Origin: Ariolimax columbianus
Taxonomy: Eukaryota > Mollusca > Gastropoda > Stylommatophora > Arionidae
NCBI GenBank assembly: GCA_036924085.1
Contig: JAVGWX010000007.1
Location: 75,950,448-76,014,447, forward strand
DNA length: 64,000 nucleotides
Direction of reading: 5' to 3'
Position 1 is the stretch's first letter, and the number at the start of each line of letters is the position of its first letter. The position numbers and the translations under genes were made by a program. Shown in pieces: positions 54,950 to 64,000 of this stretch. The notes beneath the pieces were generated by a model. The model saw only the letters and a list, made by a program, of their open reading frames with translations, was not told the DNA's origin and searched no databases.

Positions 54950-55450
54950 TCTGAGGCCCGCGACACAATTAACGCATTAGAGTTAAAACAAAGGTTAAAA
55001 CTGGATGGAGAAACAGAAAATATAATTCAAAAGGCAAACAAGGTGCACTATCAGCTAGCCCCTATACCGAAACATACAGACGTTGATAAACGTGTTGATC
55101 ATCACTATGTTATTCTATCAGTGCCAAAAACATATGCCCTATTAGATAGGCACAAAAGTACGATCTAGACCTGTGAGATGTGTTGTGTACGAAGTGAAGC
55201 AGGAACAAATTTGCGACAAAATTCGCACGCTAGGAAATATGGTGAGGACTAGATCGGTTAACTGCTATATGTATATTGATGCACAGAAGATAAAGTGGTT
55301 TGCTTATTTGACAGGGATGCGGTATGGTATCAAGATGCAGCAAAATCATACAACATGGAGGTTTCAGGACTACGAGCAGGGACTTCTTGAACTGACCCAA
55401 CATGTCTCAGATTGTAGCCAAGCCAAGGATATTTTCGTCTTCTTATTATT
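54950..55450 (+). pseudogene. Unrecognised coding-like remnant
   Basis: Plus-strand reading from about 54953 gives EARDTINALELKQRLKLDGE, TENIIQKANKVHYQLAPIPK, then VDKRVDHHYVILSVPKTYAL and LDRHKST before a stop. After a shift the next frame runs RPVRCVVYEVKQEQICDKIR to LLELTQHVSDC. The composition looks like a charged soluble protein rather than random AT-rich DNA, and the two frames abut with one break. I do not recognise the family. It may be a piece of a transposable element ORF or a dead gene. Confidence 0.4.
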
Positions 55451-55454
55451 GCCA

Positions 55455-56340
55455 TACGTTTTCTATTTTCGTCCACTACCTTTAGCATAATTTTATTAGT
55501 TTTTCTCTATGTACAACTGATCTTTCCATTCTTTCGATAACACCATATCTCAAAAGCCTCCATATATCTTTCTTTTCACTAGTTTATATTCCATGCCTCC
55601 GAACCACAGAGTGCCACATACCAGGTATATGCTTTGAGAATTCTTTAACGGAGGGAGGTGTTTGTACTTTTAGAAGTAAGTATTCTCCACTTCTCTCTGA
55701 ACCTTAGTTTTGCCACTGCAATTCTAGCTCGGGGCTCATATCTTTATTACTATGCACGTCATCTGTAATGATTTGCCTTAAATATGGAAATTGGCAAAAT
55801 TATTCGATCTATTGACCTTCAAAAACTAGGGTTTCTGCTTGTGGTTCTCTTGTAATCACCTCGATTTTTAAATCTTTTTTAAATATATTTCCGTTCCGCA
55901 TTTCTTTGCGATTTTCAAATTTTTTTTGATCAGGTTGTTGTAAAGATCCCCTAAAAAAAAATATGGCCTGCTTGCCTGTGTATTTGCTAGCTTTCAACCG
56001 TTTGTATCCAGCTATTATCCCCATGTTGCAACCCCCGTTGGCTTATTCCATCATTTCCTCTCTGAGTATGAGTTGAATAATCAAACCGGGAACAGTAGAC
56101 ATCCCTAGCTCATCCACTTCCTTTTTGGGATTGGATGAGTCATTTCTCCTTTCACCGATCCGATACCATGACGTGTTGGTTAATGTATAGATTGTGAATC
56201 CATTTGAGTAATGGCTGTTCAATATTGATTTGCTTCAAGATTTTGAATATTCTGCTACAGTGAACTCGATCAAAAGCCATTTTTGATCGATGAAAGAGAT
56301 ATAAATCGATCTTTCTTATCCAAACATGTTTCACTCTAGG
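55455..56340 (-). mobile_element. LINE RT fragment
   Basis: The minus strand reads KHVWIRKIDLYLFHRSKMAF then DRVHCSRIFKILKQINIEQP and LLKWIHNLYINQHVMV, an AFDRV-type motif A region with the catalytic DxxxAFD Asp pair partly lost. Further on come YEPRARIAVAKLRFREK-like and LRQRILKAYTWYVALCGSEA. Frameshifted and truncated at both ends. Confidence 0.8.
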
Positions 56341-57164
56341 AATTTTAATGTTCCTATTGCCTCTATGGTGTTTTCCCGTCTGCGATTTATGAATTAGGAT
56401 AATGAATTAGTAGACACGACAGCGCTAAGATCAAGACTTACCGATGTACATTTGAAAGCAGAATTTAGATTATGGTCGTCTCTTGACTCTTGATATTAAA
56501 TCTGACATTGATATGTTGTTAAACGGTTTTGAAAAAATATTTTACCAATTAAAATATTGAATCAGAAGCTAGCGAAATCGATGGAAGAGACAAAGAAATG
56601 AACATCAGAAATAACAAAGCCAGAACATATATGTCAACCTAAATAACATTTTGATCTTTTAGCGGTAGAGCCCAAAGTCCAATCACCAAACAAAGAATAT
56701 ACTAGAGCTTCGTACTTTACCTACTCCTACACAGTGATGGAGTCTTATAGCAACTGGAAAATAAATGTCCGAATTGTTATTTATTCATGCAATCTATCTA
56801 AGAATAATGCACATTTATAGCGAAAACAATCGCAAAAGCAAGCCTATGATTAGCACTATGGATACACATAAACACCACACAACAGAAACGAAACGAAAGT
56901 TAAGTAATATGTAATCCTGATTGGAACCACGGATGAGCCTCGCTGCAAAGTATTGAGTTGGCGTATTAAACAAACAAGACACTCATAATTACCTAATCTA
57001 TCTTGTACCGGTCTACCAGACTGGCATTTCATTTCTCAAACTGGGTTTCCTTGAATACTAAGGTTTCGCGAGAAATCGTTAAGGATTCCACGAACTAACA
57101 AAATTAGTGATAAATAGACTAATCATATGTAAATGTATTTTTGAGTTTGTTTGTGTGTGTTTGG
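56341..57164. other. No gene recognised
   Basis: AT-rich sequence without a supported feature. Confidence 0.5.
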
Positions 57165-57510
57165 CTTGGCTTCGTTCATTCTCAATCTCCCACTACCAAA
57201 CCCTGAAAGGGCTTAAGTAGCAGAATGTAGTCCAGGGAACGGAGTGCGTTGTGTCGTAGTTTACAGCTTGGCTGCGATATTTGCACCTTTCGGTCCAACA
57301 CATCCGACTTCAGCAAGCATTTTTTTAGTACCGGGTTAGCATTCCCTCTTCGATCCCTTCTCCTTAGCCAGTCTGCCCTGCTGCAGCCTGTTATCCAGGA
57401 TCACCGCGTGGAGGTGTAGAAGGGTCTTGGCAGCTATGGCTCGCTGGCCCTGACGCTAGCAGTCAGCAATGGGTCGCTGACCACTGCAGCTCATGCGCTG
57501 CTCAGCATCT
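57165..57510 (-). mobile_element. GAA-tailed SINE (family X), full copy
   Basis: Close to the nested copy at 47465-47804 over the whole 340 bp, including GGTAGTGGGAGATTGAGAAT, CGACACAACGCACTCCGTTC and CAGGATCACCGCGTGG (plus strand). An extra CAATGGGTCG appears near the head. Confidence 0.92.
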
Positions 57511-58107
57511 TCCTGTGCGTGTTTAATTATAGATTGGTTATTTTACTCTACAAGTACGACATAGTCTTGGAAAATTCTTAGGTATTATAATAAAATCTTC
57601 AATATGTTACTTCCTTTTGATGTATAATTATGATAAAAAATATATTTTAGCGACATCTATACGGCGCCAGCGTGAAACAGTCTTTCATAATCAATGAATA
57701 ATAGTTGTTCGTGGCGGATTCAAGTATCATCGAGTGATTCGATTCACTTGAGTAAAGGACACATGAATGGTCTCCATTATCCCTAACTGTGCTTCTTGTC
57801 GTGCAGACACAGGCTCTCATTCACCCACGTTAGCTAGTAAATGTAAATATTTAGGAATGATATCTGGCTATATCTCTTGTTTCACAATAACACAGAATAT
57901 AATCTACACATTCATATTATATACACACAAACGGTGAGGGAAAAAAAAGGAAAATAGCGGGACACAAAAACATACAAACTCCATGTGCAAATGAATAAAT
58001 GAAATTGATTCCATGCACAATCACTTGCTGTTTTAACCTAAAACAGCGATACTGATGGAGAAGGATAAATAGTCGTCAGATGGACATAATACATCAACCA
58101 TTTATAT
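57511..58107. other. No gene recognised
   Basis: AT-rich sequence without a supported feature. Confidence 0.5.
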
Positions 58108-58370
58108 ATGACTGAGTGATCTCGTGTAAGACATAGCCCTCGGATGCTTGAGGTTGCGGGTTCAAATCACGGTGGAGACCGGTATTTGTTTCCCGTGAAC
58201 GTTCTGGTATTTCCTGGGATCTATGGGTAGTAGAGATCGGACGCCCGTGTGCAGTGTATCGCACGTTGAAAATCCCTTGGCAAGTTAGAATTCGAAAAGA
58301 GTAGGTTTAACTGCTGCTGCAAAAATTACAAATTATGTTAAAAATCTACTCAATTTATTATGGGATCCTC
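58108..58370 (+). mobile_element. SINE family 3, copy C (head and body only)
   Basis: The plus strand has GGTTGCGGGTTCAAATCACG (B box), then TTTGTTTCCCGTGAACGTTC, CCCGTGTGCAGTGTATCGCA. It lacks the CR1-like tail, so either truncated at the 3' end or decayed there. Confidence 0.78.
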
Positions 58371-58485
58371 CTCGGTGCTACGGAGTTCGTGCATTGTGCT
58401 GAGATTCTCTGGTACTACGGAGTTCGTGCATTGTGCTGAGATTCTCTGGTACTACGGAGATCGTGCATTGTGCTGAGATTCTACA
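58371..58485. repeat. 37-bp tandem repeat, 3 copies
   Basis: Unit CTACGGAGTTCGTGCATTGT then GCTGAGATTCTCTGGTA, three copies (the third with GAGATCG). Confidence 0.92.
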
Positions 58486-58854
58486 CAAATATGGAGAAGA
58501 ACAGAGCACTTAAGGATTAAACCGTGTGCAATGACGTTGATTCTTCAACGAAACGAAACTAAACGACCCACCCTTGTTTTAACTCGCTCATTGTTATTCT
58601 CCAAATCTCCAATATTTTCCTTCTCAATCCGACTATTTCGTCCAAACCACTAATCGCTTAAACACTCAATTCGTTAATCACTTCTCCACCCTTAACCCAC
58701 CCATCCGCTCACCTCTTCCCATCAACCATTCAAAGATGATGTCTGCCTGCTGAGAAGGAGGGTGCGGATCAGATCTCCGGTAACGCCATATGTTGGTTTT
58801 CCGTTGTCAGTAACATAGCAAGTACACAACGTGGCGCAAAAGCAGAGGCGAAAT

Positions 58855-59268
58855 GGCATTGACCATGTTGTCACATATCTCTCGTAATGATTAATGTAAT
58901 AGTGGATTAATATAGTCTGGCCTGGCACTGACCATGTTGTCACATATCTCTCGTAATGATTAATGTAATAGTGGATTAATCTAGTCTGGCCTGACACTGA
59001 CCATGTTGTCACATATCTCTCGTAATGATTAATGTAATAGTGGATTAATATAGTCTGTCTTGGCACTGACCATGTTGTCACATATCTCTCGTAATGATTA
59101 ATGTAATAGTGGATTAGTATAGTCTGGCTTGGCACTGACCATGTTGTCACATATCTCTCGTAATGATTAATGTAATAGTGGATTAGTATAGTCTGGCTTG
59201 GCACTGACCATGTTGTCACATATCGCTCGTAATGATTAATGTAATAGTGGATTAATATAGTCTTCAGC
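58855..59268. repeat. 69-bp minisatellite, 6 copies
   Basis: Units start at 58855, 58924, 58993, 59062, 59131 and 59200. The unit contains CTGACCATGTTGTCACATAT and CTCGTAATGATTAATGTAAT. Because 69 is 3 x 23 one minus frame stays open over 223 codons with a repeated 23-residue unit (ILIHYYINHYERYVTTWSVP); there is no other evidence that it is translated. Confidence 0.96.
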
Positions 59269-60465
59269 CCTACAAGCCCCTTGGGAATATCTTTTTTTCT
59301 TTCTTTATTTTTAAACCGATCAATCTGTTTCATCCGGCATTGCCCAGGATAATTATGAAAGTTATTAATTTTGTTGTTGAAAATATCCTGCACTCCTCTC
59401 CTCTCTCACATTTACATTGCACTCCCTCTCTGCTCTTCTATTCCCCTTTTACCCACCCATTTCTCCCCCCCCCCCTCATCAAACCGCCAATGTCTTCCCC
59501 TCTCAGTGCGCGCTAACTGCCCATCCTTTCGCCAGCTCTTGCAGCCTAACTCCGCCAATCCCTCGTATGAATAACATGTACTTTTTCTCGTTAGACTCTA
59601 TATATTCGTTTCCAAGTACCACGTCATACAACATTCATTTTATTAATACGTCTGCAATACTATCAATTGAAATTGTGACTTACAATCGAAACTAATATTT
59701 AAATGTCGAATAACGATACGTTTAGTCATTTGGATTGGCTTCTTGAAGCATCTGACTGCATATCTTACTCAGACGTCTTCATTGGTGCTGTGACGTCAAC
59801 AAAATTAAAGGTCGCATGTTATTTGTGCTAAAGGTTATTATTCCTCGACAATGTTGTGTCACAATTTATATATCTAATAAACTTTAAATGACTTATTTCG
59901 ATCTTAATTGTAGTATGTAGTTCTATAACTAAATCAAAACCAACAAACCCATCCCTCTAACATCTTTCTTCCCTCGACCCGTCCATCTCCTCGGCCCATC
60001 TCTTCCTCCCTATAAAACCCGCTTATCTCTTTCATCTGCCTTAAATCAATCGGTCAACAACAAACAAAAGTAGGACCCCCAGGTCTATCCATCTACTCAG
60101 AGCCAGGCGCGCGAGACAAAGGCGGGAAGATGATATTCGGAAATGCTGTAAAACAGGAAGCACGAGCAACAGTGTAAAGTATCGGTATGTAAAACATCGC
60201 CCATGCAGAATCAAGGTAATATGATTTATGCTATTTTATAAATATTGATGAATCAAAACTTTGTTGGAAAAGAGTGGAAAACAGCCAAGGTCAGAACCGT
60301 GCAAGTTTAATCTAATAGATAGATAATTTTTTTAAAAATTTTAAAAAAAGAAGAAATCTCCCCAATTAGAACAATACTTTTATAGAATTGGACCGGATTG
60401 AACCACTGAACCTCAAGAAAGACTAACAATTCCACGTAGCACAAGCAAAGTGAAAATAACACAAA
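59269..60465. other. No gene; pyrimidine-rich stretches and LINE 5' flank
   Basis: 59395-59560 and 59940-60050 are C/T-rich. From about 60060 the sequence may be the 5' UTR of the endonuclease element that starts at 60466. Confidence 0.5.
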
Positions 60466-61530
60466 ATGAAAATAATACAATGGAACTGCAGAGGCCTACA
60501 CAAAAACTTTAAGCCATACCTAGGACTGGCCTATCTGGGAAAAGAAACAATGATATATGCGACTCAAGAAACCATTCTCAACCCAACCAAAAGACTCAAT
60601 ATTCCAAAATACAATATAGTTAGGAACGATAGAGAGACAGGAGCGAAAGGAGGAGTAGCCTTTATAGTAAATGAAGAATACAAAATAATGGACTGGGATC
60701 CATTTAATACCGAAAACCTAGAAGGCCTATCCATTAAAATAGACAGTAGTCCAGCGAGCATCACAATAATAAACATATACAACCCAAGAGGAAAATTCAC
60801 CACAAATCACATGGAAACAATCAAAGCCCAAATAAACAATAGAACAATCATAGTAGGGTATTTCAACGCACATCATCCAGCATGGGGAGGAAGCGCCATA
60901 AACACGGCAGGGAAACAAATAATGACCTTCTGCGAAGAAAATAATCTAATAATAATAAACGATGGGTCAATGGCCAGAATAAATAACAATCCAAATGGAT
61001 CAGATACGGCTATAGACATCACAATAATGACGCCAAACTTAGCAACCATCAAATGGGAAGTTCTGGATAATGCAGGATCAGACCACCTGCCCATAGCAAT
61101 TTATTTAAAAGAAAAATACATACGAAACACTGGATCAATCAGACCCTATTTCAACTACCCTAAGGCAGACTGGAACGGATTCCAAGAAGATCTGCTCAGA
61201 CTCAAAAGAGAAGACTTAATCTCAAATAACGTAGACATATTCAACCATAACTTAACAACCAACATCCTGCAGATAGCTATAAAGCACATACCCAACAAAA
61301 ACATGCCAGCTAACTTAATACAATCCACAGGAAAAGAAAACCAATACGGTAACCGTAAAAACAACAAAACACATGTACCCTGGTGGAATGAGGAATGCAC
61401 TAACCAAATTTAAAAAAGACAAAAAGCTCTAAAGAAATACAGGAAATACAAAACAGAAGACAACCAAAAATCTTACCAAACAATTAAAAAAGAAACAGAG
61501 AAAGTAATAGAAAAAGCGGTACACCTTTAG
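60466..61530 (+). mobile_element. I/Jockey-group LINE, isolated endonuclease ORF
   Basis: A 315-codon open frame from ATG 60466 encodes an apurinic-type endonuclease from its first residue: MKIIQWNCRGLHKNF (Asn7), YATQET (Glu35), IIINIYNPRG, VGYFNAHHPAWGGS, SDTAIDITIM and NAGSDHLPI (Asp206, His207). The GDFNAHH Asp is Tyr132, which should abolish activity. After the stop at 61413 the frame continues KRQKALKKYRKYKTEDNQKS to about 61526 and then ends abruptly before the RT domain. The long intact frame suggests relative youth despite the lost residue. Confidence 0.88.
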
Positions 61531-63777
61531 CACACTGCATTGAGTTTTTGAAAATTTCTCACATTTTTTAATTTTGCAAATTTCAAAAATTGTAACTGTT
61601 CTATTTGTTGGTCAATAAGTATGATTTTCTTGTGTTTATAGACACAATTGAATGAAGAACTTGTTGATGTTGGTGTTGCTGTTGTGTGTTTGTTGGTTTC
61701 TGAGATACAAAAAGATGAATGTGAAATTTTCGGAAAAATTTAAATATTTGGACTTTCCCGGATAAGGCCTAGGCGCTCCGATGGAAAACCATGGAAACCA
61801 TAACAAAGAATCGATACTGTGTTTACAATATCGACACAACTGTTGGTCTCCAATTCAAGCGTAGTTCTGTCATCGAAACAAGTAAAATGGGCGGATGTAC
61901 AAGATAAAGATCTTTCCCAACAACCTACTTCACCTTTCCCCAAAAAAGTCGGCCTGGCCCAATCGGCGGAAAAAATAATAAATCGTTCAAAAGCCATTTG
62001 TGATCTAGCATGCGGTGCTTTTACCGGCAAAAATCGTGTGTAGATGGACGTGACGAATTCAGCAGTATAAAAATGACTATTGGTAGGGTCACCGTACTTA
62101 GAAAAACAACATTTCAAATTTTTTTTTATTGATAGCGTGACGAGCTGAGCGTCTCAGACATCCTGGAGCGTGCTAAAGGCTCACCCTTTCTGAAATTCTA
62201 TGACCACACAGTCTCCCATACCAAAATAATTGTGTGTCCAGCTGTCACTTGGTTGGGTGCAGCTTTGTTGTTTTTTGTGGACCCAAAAGAGACCTTGATG
62301 CTGGTTTGTGAGTTTGGTGGGCAATTGATGAATTTGCACAAGCCTCACGGAGGTTGATGTTCCATTTTATGGCAGCATTATTGGCAGTTCCTGGCTCTGA
62401 TTTACGGAAGGCAATACCAGTCATCTCTTTGCTCAATACATGAAGAGAGTGGTCTCCCTGTAGGACAGACGTGTGCCCTCTAGCCATGTGCCGGAGCGAG
62501 CAGAAATGCCCTGCTGACATGTGCGACCATCTCTAAGCGTTCTTGGTGGGCTGTGGGAGACATAGCAGATCATGACACTTTGTTTGGTGCGCAGTCCGAC
62601 GATGCGTATGATTCGTCTTTCCTGCGATGACTGCACACGGGGTTATTTTCTTGCGGTGCAGAAGGTCCATTTTCCACGTGCGGAGTTGGATCTGAAAATG
62701 ACATTGGTATACCTCGCGACTTAAAAATGTGGTGCTTCGTGTGGTTACATTCTACTAAATTTGACCTATTGTGGTCCGTGGGTAAATTAACACACAGGTG
62801 CCCATGTGGCGATAGACTCGGTGGATTGCTCTAGCTTGGCCACAGTTTCTGTGTCGCCAGTGCCTTGCACGTGGTGATCGGTGGTCGCCGCTTGTGGATT
62901 CAGTGGGAAGATGCGTCGACTGATGATGTAACGGACTCACACTACAATTAGCCCATCTGTTATGTAGCAAGTGGTTGTGACAATTCACGAACGCTACAGT
63001 GTGCACACATGTAGATGTGCACATATGTAGGTGTGTAGATATGTACGTATGAGTATATATATGTGGACATTTTAATTTACACTTATGTATGTATTTATAG
63101 GTTTATATATGTATATCCCTTCTGCGGGCATCCTCACCACTATATATCTACACTTAATATAATTATACTACTACTACATCAACCTTTTTTATCTATAATT
63201 ATTTAATCAATTATCTACCTTTCTATTGTTCTTCTGTTCCTGAGCCTACCACACACTCAACACCTAATTGACTGCGATAGCTAGAGGGCACAGGTGAGAC
63301 GAGGGATCTACAAGGTGACACACAAATCAGTGAATCGCTTACAAGTTGGAGTACATGGCTGCGATGGGAAAATATATGAGAGTGTGCAAAACCTGATACA
63401 CCAAGACCAGACGGATGGAAGTCAACACAAGTGGGCCTCACAACAGAATGAAGACACTTTTCAATTAATTTATATTGTACTCTTAATCCTTATGTATCAA
63501 GTATATTGTTTGTCATATTTCCCAATCATTCCATCTCATTCATTCTCGTTGTACACCTCACTACACTGCTATCTTCACAATTGTGTATAAAATGTATGAT
63601 GGGGTTTTATATTTAAAAGGAAAAAAAGGGGGGGGGGTATTTATATTTAAATCAGGAAATAAAAAAAGAGATCCGAATCAAGTATGAAAGAAAATAAATA
63701 TACTCAATCCCAAAATGGTCCCAGGAAAACAATTGTGCATATTTATGCAAATACCTACGGCGGACAACTAGGAACAT
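61531..63777. other. No gene recognised
   Basis: 61531-62130 is AT-rich. 62130-63020 is GC-richer with several overlapping minus frames of 67-91 codons, none with a motif I know. 63040-63240 is rich in TATAT/GTATG words. 63600-63680 has A and G runs. Confidence 0.5.
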
Positions 63778-64000
63778 CAAAAGCGAGGAACAACGGGAGG
63801 AACATCACGGAAATACCAGGCTAGGTACAAACAGATACACACATGCATCCAAGCACTGGTTTATGCGTCTTAATATCGCCCAAATTGACTGCGGAATAGG
63901 CGCGCCTCCGCCAGTAGAAACTAGTGAGGCAAACACATAACGAAAGGATAATTAAAAGCGAGGAACAACAGGAGGAACATCACGGAAACACCAGGTTAGG
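63778..64000 (+). repeat. Direct repeat, 48 bp, period 175 bp, open at right edge
   Basis: 63778-63825 and 63953-64000 share AAAAGCGAGGAACAACGGGA then GGAACATCACGGAAATACCA with few substitutions. The second copy is cut by the window end, so this may be the start of a tandem array or of a repeat with a 175-bp monomer. Confidence 0.8.

Noticed and set aside
58722..59393. Repetitive protein-coding gene
   Set aside because: Open frame follows from a 69-bp unit being a multiple of three; no ATG in good context, signal peptide or splice evidence.
60466..61413. Host AP-endonuclease gene
   Set aside because: The WNCRG, FNAHH and SDH spacing and the lysine-rich linker after it are those of I/Jockey LINE endonucleases, not of cellular APE1.
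62130..63030. Minus-strand gene in the GC-rich block
   Set aside because: Several frames are open because of base composition, but none shows a known motif and no splice model could be built.

Overview
This is eukaryotic nuclear DNA from an invertebrate animal. It is AT-rich, spliced and crowded with decayed non-LTR retrotransposons (LINEs), tRNA-derived SINEs and minisatellites. The mix of RTE, CR1-like and RNase H-bearing I/Jockey-group LINEs with several tRNA SINE families suits a lophotrochozoan, most likely a mollusc. That placement is inference, not proof.

Two host genes can be read, both on the minus strand. The left one (3.8-6.3 kb) is the 5' part of a cornichon-family ER cargo receptor: exon 1 and exon 2 are present and the rest lies beyond the left edge. 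The right one is a complete TRAF3/TRAF5-type TNF-receptor-associated factor. Its 12 coding exons are scattered from 52,499 down to 16,743, and none is longer than 240 bp. The hand-assembled splice model stays in frame throughout and gives 568 residues: a variable N-terminus, RING finger, TRAF zinc fingers, coiled coil and MATH/TRAF-C domain. Roughly 34 kb of this 36-kb gene is intron.

Region by region. 1-6.4 kb: a 19-bp minisatellite, LINE fragments, cornichon exons. 6.4-16.7 kb: intergenic LINE fragments, including an endonuclease-RT piece at 9.9-11.3 kb. 16.7-52.5 kb: the TRAF gene, whose introns hold a near-complete RTE element (22.0-25.2 kb), a twin-primed RTE element carrying a nested RNase H LINE (30.9-35.8 kb), a CR1 element carrying a 739-bp poly(A)-tailed insert (36.9-39.3 kb), two more copies of the same RNase H LINE with 12-bp target duplications, and many SINEs. 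52.5-64 kb: no host exon recognised; LINE and SINE pieces, three tandem-repeat arrays, and an isolated endonuclease ORF with a lost catalytic Asp.

No cellular gene cluster, CRISPR array or operon is present. The most informative signals are the full TRAF gene model with its unusual RING C-terminus, the datable nesting of retroelements by target-site duplications, a SINE whose 3' end copies the 3' end of the resident CR1 LINE, and a core motif shared between two otherwise different SINE families.
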